Part shown: positions 32,183-40,022 of the stretch, one piece after another
Position numbering within the stretch: position 1 is the first letter of the stretch
Layout: each line of letters opens with the position of its first letter
From: Porphyromonas sp. HMSC065F10
Lineage (GTDB): Bacteria; Bacteroidota; Bacteroidia; Bacteroidales; Porphyromonadaceae
NCBI RefSeq assembly: GCF_001808555.1
Contig: NZ_KV793730.1
Coordinates: 65,654 to 106,915, forward strand
Length of the DNA stretch: 41,262 nt
Reading direction: 5' to 3'
The notes under the pieces: model-generated
Told to the model about the DNA's origin: nothing
The model's input: the letters and a program-made list of their open reading frames with translations, nothing else
The model's database searches: none
Program-made: the position numbers and the translations under genes

Positions 32183-34702
32183 TTATTGCTTATCTCTTTT
32201 CTCTATGGCGAGTTGTCGGATGGCCGACTCAATGTCTCCTCCCAGCTGCTCCGCACGTTGCATGACTTCCAGCTTCTCTCGCTCCTCTGTCGTATAGGTG
32301 AGATACTCCTCCATACTCACCTCTGTAGCATAGACGGCACTCTGCATACCTCCCAGCCCGACCCACACCTCTTTGTAAAGTCGGTGAGGATCGTTGTTCT
32401 GATTGATTGAGAGGATTTGGCTCTTCTCCTTTTCGGATAGACCCAGCATCGCCTGGATGCCATCAAACTTGGTCATGTACTTACGCTGGTCTAGTAGGAT
32501 CTTGCAGTCAGAGTTGTTGATGATACTCTCCTTCACTACGGGTGAAGAGATGATATCGTCTACCTCCTGCGTCACCACAATAGCCTCTCCGAAATACTTT
32601 CTGACCGTCTTGTAGAGATACTTAATGTAGTCCGCCATATTCTCCGAAGCAATCGCCTTCCAGGCCTCCTCGATGAGGATCATCTTGCGGATACCTTTCA
32701 GTCGGCGCATCTTATTGATAAAGGCTTCCATGATGATAATGGTCACCACGGGGAAGAGGTCTTTATTGTCCTTCACTTGGTCAATCTCGAAGACGATAAA
32801 CCGTTTAGAGAGCAGGTCTATGTTCTTATCCGAGTTCAGTAGGAAGTCGTAACGCCCACCTTTGTAGTACTGCTTGAGCGTAGTCAGAAGGTTATTGATA
32901 TTGAAGTCTGAGAGCGTCACCTTGATATCTCGTTGCTCCATATCCTTACGATAGACATCTCTAAGGTATTCGTAGAAGCTATTGAAGTTCGGGACAATAC
33001 TAGCATCTGAGCAGATGAGTTCGATATAGGCATTGACAGCAGAGCCCAGCTCTCCAGCCTCAGTCTTGGTGACCCGCTCATCGGCACTCTTCCAAAGCGT
33101 CATTAGTAGGGTGCAGATACTCTCCCGCTTCTCTACATCAAAGAACTTGTCATCCGTATAAAAAGGATTGAAGGAGATAGGATGGTCATGGGTGTAGGTG
33201 AAGTAGACTCCATCCTCCCCCTTTGTCTTACGATGGATTAGTTCGCACAACCCTTGATACGAGTTACCCGTATCGACCAAGAGGACATGTGCCCCCTGCT
33301 CGTAATATTGTCGTACCATATGGTTCGTAAAGAAACTCTTACCACTGCCGGAAGGTCCCAAGATAAACTTGTTGCGGTTGGTAATGATTCCTTGCTTCAT
33401 CGGCAGATCAGATATGTCAAGATGTATCGGCTTTCCTGATAATCTGTCTGCCATCTTAATCCCAAAGGGTGAGAGCGAGTCCTTGTAGTTGGTCTCTGCC
33501 GTGAAGAAACAGAGAGCCGGCTCAATGAAAGCGTAGAAAGACTCTTCTGCGGGAAAGTCACCAGCATTACCCGGGATAGCCGCCCAGTAGAGGGTCGCTG
33601 TATCAATGGTGTTGTGTCTAGGACGGCACTCCATCAAGGCAAGGGCAGAACCCACATCATTCTTGACTTGTCGTAGCTCCTCTTCATCGTCACTCCATGC
33701 CAAGACATTAAAGTGAGCTCTAATGGAGGTGAGTCCCTGAGAGTGTGCTGTGTTGAGATACTCCTGTATCCACTCTTCGTTGATTTGATTGCTACGGCTG
33801 TAGCGTGCTAGAGAGTGCATATTCCTAGCTTGCTTCTCAAAACGCTGCAAGTTAGCCTCGCTATCTTCAATGAAGAGGTATTGATTGTAGATATGGTTGC
33901 AGGGGAGCATCAGCCCCACTGGAGAGGCAAAGGAGAGGCGGCAGTCTGAGCGGTCTGTTGATAATCGCTCATAGCGACCATCGGTACTGACCGTAGTGGG
34001 TAGATCATCCGTATCAGAGAGCGTATGTAGGCACAGCATATTGTCTCCCACACGTACAAGGTCTGCTCCCAAACGTATATCCTCCAATGTGCCGTGCCTG
34101 CTATCTGATAGAGAGAAGTAGCGATCTAATAGAGCAGCTTGCTCCCTAGAGCCAACCAGCTCATCCTCGCTCATTCGAGCCAGCTTTATCAATTCGGATT
34201 CATTGATGATGCGTTCGAACTGATCCACAGCCTCCATAAACTTCACCATCTCCTCCTCGTTGGTAATCTCTTTAGGTAGTAGATGACCTCTACAAAGCGT
34301 TGAGAAGTTACTCTGCTGTGCCATACGCTGTCTATTGCTCTTCGTGATAAAGAGGTAGACGGTATGGTTTAGATAGGGTCGCTCATTGAAGTGTCTCTCA
34401 GAGGCACGAGCGAGAAAGCTCAAAGGCTTTTCTTGACCACGCTTGCAAGTCGTATGGTAGCACTCCTTGATGAACCAATCTTGCTTGTGGACGATCGTGA
34501 AGTTGGGTAGAACCTTGATTGCTTTATGCCAAGTAGAGTGCATCGTCTCATACTCTGCAGATGTGACTGTAAAAAGCTCGGGTAGCTCCACTCGAAAAGC
34601 AACCGTCACATCAGCATCCTTACTGACAATGCACCCATGCTCTACACTCAGCAAGGGGAACTTTGACTCTAAGGTGGTTATCTTGCTTCTGTTTCTCATC
34701 AT
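32183..34702 (-). CDS. traG: TraG family conjugative transposon ATPase
   Basis: The 839-residue protein is the VirB4-type ATPase of the type IV secretion system. An N-terminal domain (about 1-430) is followed by Walker A GPSGSGKS at 449-456, and further on VFEIDQVKDNK and the Walker B-type MILIEEAWKAIAS with TQEVDDII (about 680-720). Length is normal for the family. It overlaps traF by 4 bp (ATGA). It energises assembly of the mating apparatus at the inner membrane. Confidence 0.95.
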   Translation of the reverse strand: MMRNRSKITTLESKFPLLSVEHGCIVSKDADVTVAFRVELPELFTVTSAEYETMHSTWHKAIKVLPNFTIVHKQDWFIKECYHTTCKRGQEKPLSFLARASERHFNERPYLNHTVYLFITKSNRQRMAQQSNFSTLCRGHLLPKEITNEEEMVKFMEAVDQFERIINESELIKLARMSEDELVGSREQAALLDRYFSLSDSRHGTLEDIRLGADLVRVGDNMLCLHTLSDTDDLPTTVSTDGRYERLSTDRSDCRLSFASPVGLMLPCNHIYNQYLFIEDSEANLQRFEKQARNMHSLARYSRSNQINEEWIQEYLNTAHSQGLTSIRAHFNVLAWSDDEEELRQVKNDVGSALALMECRPRHNTIDTATLYWAAIPGNAGDFPAEESFYAFIEPALCFFTAETNYKDSLSPFGIKMADRLSGKPIHLDISDLPMKQGIITNRNKFILGPSGSGKSFFTNHMVRQYYEQGAHVLLVDTGNSYQGLCELIHRKTKGEDGVYFTYTHDHPISFNPFYTDDKFFDVEKRESICTLLMTLWKSADERVTKTEAGELGSAVNAYIELICSDASIVPNFNSFYEYLRDVYRKDMEQRDIKVTLSDFNINNLLTTLKQYYKGGRYDFLLNSDKNIDLLSKRFIVFEIDQVKDNKDLFPVVTIIIMEAFINKMRRLKGIRKMILIEEAWKAIASENMADYIKYLYKTVRKYFGEAIVVTQEVDDIISSPVVKESIINNSDCKILLDQRKYMTKFDGIQAMLGLSEKEKSQILSINQNNDPHRLYKEVWVGLGGMQSAVYATEVSMEEYLTYTTEEREKLEVMQRAEQLGGDIESAIRQLAIEKRDKQ

Positions 34703-35025
34703 CTAGAGCTATTGAGTTGGTGAAAAAGCTGATAGACCGAACGGCGGTTCAAGAGATACCTCGGGTGTCTTCTTATAGCTCCTCGCTTCATCAATCCATA
34801 TTGACCATACTTGCGATTCATGGCGAACGTTTGCCACACCACAACGGTGGCACCCACTACGCCTATGCCCAAGCAGATGATCTGACTGATGCCACAGAGA
34901 TAGAGAATCACTACAAGGATGAAGATGCCCAGTAACCCTCCTGCAAATAAGAAGAGGTAGTGAGCCTTCAAGCCCTTGAACTCCACCGTCCGACCGACTC
35001 CTTTATTTACTTCCCAACTAGCCAT
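34699..35025 (-). CDS. traF: Conjugal transfer protein TraF (DUF4133)
   Basis: The 108-residue protein has the typical DUF4133 layout: NKGVGRTVEFKGLKAHYLF, two membrane segments (about 25-60), then MNRKYGQYGLMKRGA with a basic tail. It is a VirB3-like inner membrane protein. Its ATG overlaps the traE stop (TAATG), and its stop overlaps the traG ATG. Confidence 0.92.
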   Translation of the reverse strand: MASWEVNKGVGRTVEFKGLKAHYLFLFAGGLLGIFILVVILYLCGISQIICLGIGVVGATVVVWQTFAMNRKYGQYGLMKRGAIRRHPRYLLNRRSVYQLFHQLNSSR

Positions 35026-35342
35026 TAGAGGAAGAAGCTACGCAGGATGGTAGCAGCTACGATGAGGAAGATACAAGCTCCGAACCAGCTTGCAGCTGTC
35101 TTGCTCGTATCGGGGTCTCCTGAGCTAAACTTATTGTACACCTTGACACCGCCTATCAAGCCCACCACTGCCCCAATGGCATAGATGAGCTTGGTGGCTG
35201 GGTCAAAATAGGAAGTGACCATCTTGGTCGCTTCGTTGATGCCCGCCATACCATTGCCTTGGGCAAAGGCTGTCGCACCTGTCATCATCAAGGTCAGGGC
35301 AAGCATCGCTAGGCGTTCCTTGCTAATCATTCGTCTGTTCAT
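35025..35342 (-). CDS. traE: Conjugal transfer protein TraE (DUF4134)
   Basis: The 105-residue protein has an N-terminal signal (about 10-27), then GMAGINEATKMVTSYFDPATKLIYAIGAVVGLIGG and a GDPDTSKTAASWFGACIF segment with a final membrane helix. It is a VirB2-like pilin subunit of DUF4134. The traE-traF pair is tightly coupled. Confidence 0.92.
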   Translation of the reverse strand: MNRRMISKERLAMLALTLMMTGATAFAQGNGMAGINEATKMVTSYFDPATKLIYAIGAVVGLIGGVKVYNKFSSGDPDTSKTAASWFGACIFLIVAATILRSFFL

Positions 35343-35396
35343 TGTCTGTCGTTATATCAAGTTGTTAAAGAATAATCTTGCTGTTCTATTGTTGGG

Positions 35397-36152
35397 TTAC
35401 AAGTAGTAAGAGAGCGGTTTTTCTTCTTCTCCCGCCTCTGCCTCTACTTGGGAAGGTGCGGGTTCCTCTTCTAGCTCTTCAGCTTTCCGCAGGGCTGCAA
35501 AGAGATTGCGGTGAGCTTCCTCCACTTGTAGCGTATACTCTTTGAGCCGATCCATAAGCTCCGTTCCTCGTAAGGTGCGGAGCGTCTGGCACACCTCCTC
35601 TTCATTTTCATTAGTCAGTGAATCCTCTTGCTTACTCCATTGGCTAATACGAGATAAATCTCTTGCTAGGATGGCGGTCGGGGAGAGTTCGGGCAGTGCC
35701 TCGCTGGCAATCTGTAACTCCTCCCGCAGGATGCTCTCCTCATCTGGATCCTCCATTGTGTAAGCGACTTGTATCTCGTTTTCTGCCTCAGGGATAGTTT
35801 CGCTTTCCGCTTCTAAAGGCTCTGTAGCGTCATCTCTGGGAGTTGATTTATCACTATCTAACTCTGCAAATGTAGCGGGATTATCGACCGCTTTTTCAGA
35901 CGAGGAACTCTTAGGAACCATTGGGAAAGATGAGGAAACAAAAGGCTTGCTCTTGCCGACTAATTCGTCTCTCACAAGCTCCTTACGCTCTTGATTGGAG
36001 TCTGCTTTTTCCGTCTTCTCTTTCTTGGCTGTAGCCTTTCTTATAGAGTTTTGCTTGGAGCTGTTCAAAAGTCTCCGCCAATATGTGATGCCAAAGATCA
36101 CCCAAACAATCCCTAATAAGAGCAGTAAGCATCTCAATGTCTCTTCAATCAT
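35397..36152 (-). CDS. Conjugal transfer protein, TraD-like
   Basis: The 251-residue protein has one N-terminal membrane helix (about 6-25, LRCLLLLLGIVWVIFGITY), a basic stretch, then a long acidic low-complexity region with coiled-coil-like C-terminus (LQVEEAHRNLFAALRKAEELEEEP). It holds the position of TraD between the DUF3408 gene and traE in Bacteroidota ICEs; the name rests on order and topology rather than on motifs. It overlaps the upstream gene by ATGA. Confidence 0.65.
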   Translation of the reverse strand: MIEETLRCLLLLLGIVWVIFGITYWRRLLNSSKQNSIRKATAKKEKTEKADSNQERKELVRDELVGKSKPFVSSSFPMVPKSSSSEKAVDNPATFAELDSDKSTPRDDATEPLEAESETIPEAENEIQVAYTMEDPDEESILREELQIASEALPELSPTAILARDLSRISQWSKQEDSLTNENEEEVCQTLRTLRGTELMDRLKEYTLQVEEAHRNLFAALRKAEELEEEPAPSQVEAEAGEEEKPLSYYL

Positions 36153-36676
36153 AGGTCAATAGTTTTATCTCGTCTCCGCTGAGAGGCGATTTGGTTCAAT
36201 AGCTCCTGGTGCGTTTTCAAGTGATCCAGTATGATGTTCTCAATATAGCTTGTGATGGAGGTCTCTACACGGAGGTCACTCACCACATTCCGAAGTAGCT
36301 GTAGCACTTCTGTATGAATGCTGAAGCCAGACTTGTTGCGTCCGTCTCGTACAGATGTCAGGAAACGCTCTTCGTACGCTGCAAACTCTAATGTCAATGA
36401 GCAACTCCTAGGAGTAGACTTCTTTTTAGAGCTGTGACGCTGAGATGCTTGAGAAGAGGTGGTCGGAATAGAGGCTGTTGTCTCCTCGGTCTCTGAGACG
36501 GCATTACACTCCGCTTCAAGCGTTGGATTCTCTTCAAGCGTTGGTTCTTCATCCAAATCTATCGGCTCATCAAAGTCTGGGATATTATCTGCGGTACGCT
36601 TGGTGACCCCTATATTTGCCATCTCTCTCATCTTTGCTTGGAGCAGTCGCTCTCGCTGTTCTTTAAGTGAGCTCAT
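36149..36676 (-). CDS. DUF3408 family protein (TraB-like)
   Basis: The start at 36676 (MSSLKEQRERLLQAKM) overlaps the traA stop as ATGA and gives 175 residues; an in-frame ATG 17 codons earlier lies within traA. A variable acidic linker is followed by the DUF3408 domain (about 95-170), FAAYEERFLTSVRDGRNKSGFSIHTEVLQLLRNVV, a ribbon-helix-helix-like DNA-binding fold. It pairs with the ParA-like TraA and may be its DNA-binding partner, acting on the repeats upstream of traA (inference). Confidence 0.82.
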   Translation of the reverse strand: MSSLKEQRERLLQAKMREMANIGVTKRTADNIPDFDEPIDLDEEPTLEENPTLEAECNAVSETEETTASIPTTSSQASQRHSSKKKSTPRSCSLTLEFAAYEERFLTSVRDGRNKSGFSIHTEVLQLLRNVVSDLRVETSITSYIENIILDHLKTHQELLNQIASQRRRDKTIDL

Positions 36677-37464
36677 ACGCTTGTACCTTTTTGTAGACCT
36701 AGTTTCTGCATCACCTCTTCTACCCATTCATCCACACCTGTCTGAGGGCGTAGCGTGGTAGCTGGAGGTAGGTAAGAGCAACGAAAGACTCCCTTGACAC
36801 CCCCTTGAGCTAGCTCACGACTGAAGCGAACGGAATGGTAGATACGAGCATCTAGGATCTTCAAGCCCTGCTCTTGGGCATGCTGACTGAACAGGTCGAT
36901 GACCATAGTGCTGGCACTGCGATTTACTTTGTTCCAAAGCAAAAAGAGATCTTGGATTTGAGACTCTGCAAAGCCTACACCTAGCTCTTGGATTGTCTTG
37001 GCATAAGCAAAGCTTGATGCCAACGATTGCGGGTCCGCCTCTATGGGGGAGATGATATAGTCCATCATAATGGATAGCTCCATCATAGCACTGGTAGCTA
37101 CATGACCAGGGAAGTCGAATATGACGAGTTGGGGAGCTATCGGTGCTTTACTCAAGTACTGCTCTGTATTGCTTATTGCCTGCTCTAGATTACTTCGGAT
37201 AATCTGGTAAGACTTCTTCCCATATTGGGCAAGTCGCTCGTGGAGTGCCTTCCCTATATCTGGGGAGGTTCCAATAAGATCTCTGTCACGCTCTCGGAGC
37301 TTGAAAAATGACTCCTGCGTGCCATCGCAGTCCACTACGACAAGAGGGATATCCTTCTCGTAGTATAAAATAGATGCTAGCACTTCGGCTAGCGTACTCT
37401 TACCGACTCCTCCCTTTTGAGAGGCGAAGCCTAAGTAAAGCGGGCGGTTGTTTGGTCTGTCCAT
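36673..37464 (-). CDS. traA: ParA family ATPase TraA
   Basis: The 263-residue protein has the deviant Walker A KGGVGKS at 17-23 (QKGGVGKSTLAEVL), LVVVDCDGTQES and FDFPGHV as further ParA motifs. ParA/MinD ATPases position DNA; in Bacteroidota ICEs this gene heads the transfer operon. It is followed by a DUF3408 gene in an ATGA overlap. Upstream lie nine TTGA-n-TTAA-n-TCAA dyads, which look like a partition or operator site for this pair. Confidence 0.9.
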   Translation of the reverse strand: MDRPNNRPLYLGFASQKGGVGKSTLAEVLASILYYEKDIPLVVVDCDGTQESFFKLRERDRDLIGTSPDIGKALHERLAQYGKKSYQIIRSNLEQAISNTEQYLSKAPIAPQLVIFDFPGHVATSAMMELSIMMDYIISPIEADPQSLASSFAYAKTIQELGVGFAESQIQDLFLLWNKVNRSASTMVIDLFSQHAQEQGLKILDARIYHSVRFSRELAQGGVKGVFRCSYLPPATTLRPQTGVDEWVEEVMQKLGLQKGTSV

Positions 37465-37554
37465 ATCGTTCTTTGGTTACTACTTATGTTATAAGCCTAT
37501 GGGGCGATTGTTTCACTCTAAATCTGACTCAAGAATTAGGGCTCAACTTTACTA

Positions 37555-37728
37555 TTGACTTAACTCAAGAGTTAGGTTTTGACTTAACTCAAAATTGACT
37601 TAGCTCAAGAGTTGGGTTTTGACTTAACTCAAAATTGACTCAGCTCAAGAGTTCGGTCTTGACTCAACTCAAAATTGACTTAGCTCAAGAGTTAGGTTTT
37701 GACTTAACTCAAGATTGACTTAACTCAT
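37555..37728. repeat. 40-bp tandem repeats with nine TTGA-n-TTAA-n-TCAA dyads, upstream of traA
   Basis: The sequence repeats with a period of exactly 40 bp for four units (37555-37714) plus a partial fifth. Each unit has two copies of a near-palindrome, TTGACTTAACTCAA or variants (TTAG, TCAG, TCAA at the centre). Starts are 37555, 37579, 37595, 37619, 37635, 37659, 37675, 37699 and 37715, giving alternating 24 and 16 bp steps. The block begins 91 bp before the traA ATG. It is a good candidate for a ParA/B-type centromere, an operator, or iterons. Confidence 0.88.
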
Positions 37729-37890
37729 GACTGATTTTGGTTGCAAAATAACTAGCTCTTAACCTAAGTCTCAACCTCTAGTGAAGTATGAGGAAAAGGA
37801 GTGAAATCATAGGAATATCGTTTATAGTGAATTAGTTACAAGGTCGCTGTAACTTTGCAGGCAGATAGAAGTCGTGGAGCTTTTCTCCCC

Positions 37891-37997
37891 GAAGTAGACA
37901 CCCCCGTGGGGTGGATACTTCATCGTATCACTTCTTGATATTGGCAAGGTGTGTCTTTGTCCGACAAACTCCGTTTCTGCCGACAAAGACCCTTGCC
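37891..37997. other. oriT candidate: two extended inverted repeats
   Basis: The first hairpin pairs GAAGTA (891-896) with TACTTC (916-921) and CACCCC (899-904) with GGGGTG (908-913), leaving a symmetric GA/GA internal loop and a 3-nt loop. The second pairs GGCAAGG (943-949) with CCTTGCC (991-997) and GTCTTTGTC (953-961) with GACAAAGAC (982-990). CCGACAAA occurs twice within it. The stretch 37741-38048 holds no gene and directly precedes mobA and the relaxase, where oriT is expected. Confidence 0.55.
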
Positions 37998-38048
37998 CCG
38001 AAGGGGAGAGAATTACTCCAAAGTCGTAATTAGATAAGGATAAAAACA

Positions 38049-38426
38049 ATGAATGGAAAGATAGAACGATGGGACAGATGGGATACGCGTCTTCCCAACC
38101 CGAAAGACCAGCAACGAGCGATTGACTTGTTCCATAAATCAGGTGCGGAAACGAAGTCCGATTTCGTGCGAGCAAGGATATTGGGAGAGCATTTCAAGGT
38201 GATAACGGTAGATAAGTCTGCTGTAGAGTACTATCGTAAGCTCTCCGAGTTGACTGCCCAGATACATAAGATAGGCGTGCTGTATAACCAAGCTGTACGA
38301 GCCATCAATAGCTATCATAGCGTGAAGACTGCTCAGATACTGCTTGAGAAGCTAGAGCAACTGTCAGCTCAGATTATTGCTTTGCAGGAGCAGGCTATCT
38401 CTCTGACCATTGATTACCGCAAGTAA
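38049..38426 (+). CDS. mobA: Mobilisation accessory protein MobA
   Basis: The 125-residue protein has WDRWDTRLPNPKDQQRAIDLFHKSGAETKSDFVRARILGE, typical of the relaxosome accessory proteins encoded before Bacteroidota relaxases (MobA/MobC type, ribbon-helix-helix fold). The C-terminal half is a helical hairpin rich in Gln/Leu. It would bind oriT and assist nicking. It overlaps mobB as TAATG. Confidence 0.85.
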   Translation: MNGKIERWDRWDTRLPNPKDQQRAIDLFHKSGAETKSDFVRARILGEHFKVITVDKSAVEYYRKLSELTAQIHKIGVLYNQAVRAINSYHSVKTAQILLEKLEQLSAQIIALQEQAISLTIDYRK

Positions 38427-39709
38427 TGATTGCCAAGATTTCAGCAACGGAGAACCTCGGGGGTGCACTCGGCTACAACTTCAAGAAGGTGAATAAGAAG
38501 GAAGCTACACTCCTACTGGCACATGGCTTGTACCAAAACAGAGCCGGCGAATATACGATGTCGGAGGTCCTTGCAGATATGCAAGCATTGATACCCGAAA
38601 AGTGTCGAACAAAGAAAACGGTCTTCCATTGCTCGCTCAATCCGCATCCAGATGAGAAGCTGTCCGATGAAACGCTCTCGCAGATAGCTAAGGAGTATAT
38701 GGAGGCTTTGGGCTATGGCAAGCAACCCTACATTGTGTTCAAGCACAATGATATCGCCCGTGAGCATATACACATCGTATCGCTAAGGGTAGATGGTGAA
38801 GGTCGAAAGATCAATGACAAGTTTGAAGGCAGACGAAGCAAGAAAATTACGGATGCGCTGGAGAAGAAGTACCATCTAATTCCCAGCACAGAGATTACAG
38901 ATAAATCGCTACAAGAGCTCTCAAAGGTGGATATGGCAAAAGGAAATATCAAAGAGCAGGTAGCATCTATAGCTCGTTCTGTTCTGAAGCATTACCGCTT
39001 CTGTTCGCTGGGAGAACTCAATGCCATTCTTTCTCACTACAATCTTGCCGTGGAAGAAGTCAAAACAGAGTTTCGAGGGAAGAAGTACGATGGACTGGTC
39101 TATGTACCGACTGATGATAAAGGCGATAAGGTCAGTACACCCATCCATGCCTCGGAGATAGGTCGTGGTGTGGGCTATACAGCCGTGCAGAATAGGATGC
39201 AACAATCTAAGCAAGCTATCAAGCCACTGATACCAGCCGTAAGGGAGAAAGTTTTACAAGTAATGCGTACTTCTCCCCAGACAGAGGAAGCACTGCGACA
39301 ACGATTGGAGGAGCAAGGTTTGCGAATGGTTATCCGAAAGAGTGAGAGCGGGCGTATCTATGGTATTACGTTCATAGACGATGCGAATGGCATTGCGCTC
39401 AATGGCTCCCGACTAGGCAAGGGCTACTCGGCCAATACATTTAATGCCTACCTCTCCAATCCGACCTACAATCCATTTATGGATGAAACATTGTATGGCA
39501 TTTCTTCCTCTCAATTGAAAGAAGAAGTCCCAACTATTCAACCGTTACAGTCAGATGCGGACGAGGGAGACAACCTTGTTGATGAACTGGTAGATGACAT
39601 TGTCGGTGACCTTCCACTCGGTAGTAGCAATGATGATTGGAAAGAGGCGGCTTGGCAACGGAAACTTCGCAGGCAGAGCAAGGTTCATCTCAGACGAAGG
39701 AAGAGGTAA
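38426..39709 (+). CDS. mobB: Relaxase MobB (MOBP type)
   Basis: The 427-residue protein starts MIAKISATENLGGALGYN; the N-terminal relaxase domain (about 1-150) carries the HUH-type metal motif in REHIHIVSLRVDGEG. The early Tyr (GALGYN or HGLYQN) is the likely nicking residue. The C-terminal part is variable and ends with a basic RRQSKVHLRRRKR tail. It nicks at oriT and pilots the strand to the recipient. Confidence 0.92.
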   Translation: MIAKISATENLGGALGYNFKKVNKKEATLLLAHGLYQNRAGEYTMSEVLADMQALIPEKCRTKKTVFHCSLNPHPDEKLSDETLSQIAKEYMEALGYGKQPYIVFKHNDIAREHIHIVSLRVDGEGRKINDKFEGRRSKKITDALEKKYHLIPSTEITDKSLQELSKVDMAKGNIKEQVASIARSVLKHYRFCSLGELNAILSHYNLAVEEVKTEFRGKKYDGLVYVPTDDKGDKVSTPIHASEIGRGVGYTAVQNRMQQSKQAIKPLIPAVREKVLQVMRTSPQTEEALRQRLEEQGLRMVIRKSESGRIYGITFIDDANGIALNGSRLGKGYSANTFNAYLSNPTYNPFMDETLYGISSSQLKEEVPTIQPLQSDADEGDNLVDELVDDIVGDLPLGSSNDDWKEAAWQRKLRRQSKVHLRRRKR

Positions 39710-39752
39710 GTCAAGGCAGGGTATGATAAATAAGACGGCATCGCACTCTTCA

Positions 39753-39901
39753 CGGAGGAAATCAGAAATAGAGACGGAGGAAAAAAGAAATCTCCACGGA
39801 AGGACAGAGTAATAGTTCGGAAGAATGAAATCAAACTTCGGAAGAATGGAATGAAACTTCCGAGGAAATAGATCGCCCCTCCGTGGAAAATAGAAAATGG
39901 T
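39753..39901. repeat. Seven 21-22 bp purine-rich repeats between mobB and mobC
   Basis: Units start at 39753, 39775, 39797, 39818, 39839, 39860 and 39881 (steps 22, 22, 21, 21, 21, 21). The plus strand is purine-rich, with a recurring CGGARGAAATnGAAAT core preceded by CTTC or CTCC, which gives each unit a short TTC/GAA dyad. Because 21 is a multiple of 3, the minus strand reads as heptads of the type FPRKFHS, ILPKFDF, ILPNYYS. The remainder of the 313-bp mobB-mobC gap shows no gene. Confidence 0.8.
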
Positions 39902-40022
39902 CACGTAAGTATCTACTGTTTTCTCTGTGAAGATACAGTTCAGTGAAAAGAGAAAGCAGCGAAGCCTACGCATTTGACTTTGATGAAATAGTGATTAGAC
40001 AACGATTAAACAACAGATAATT

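Noticed and set aside
37374-37598. Plus-strand frame through the TTGACTTAACTCAA repeats
   Set aside because: It runs only partly through the array and overlaps traA antisense; the repeats look like DNA sites.
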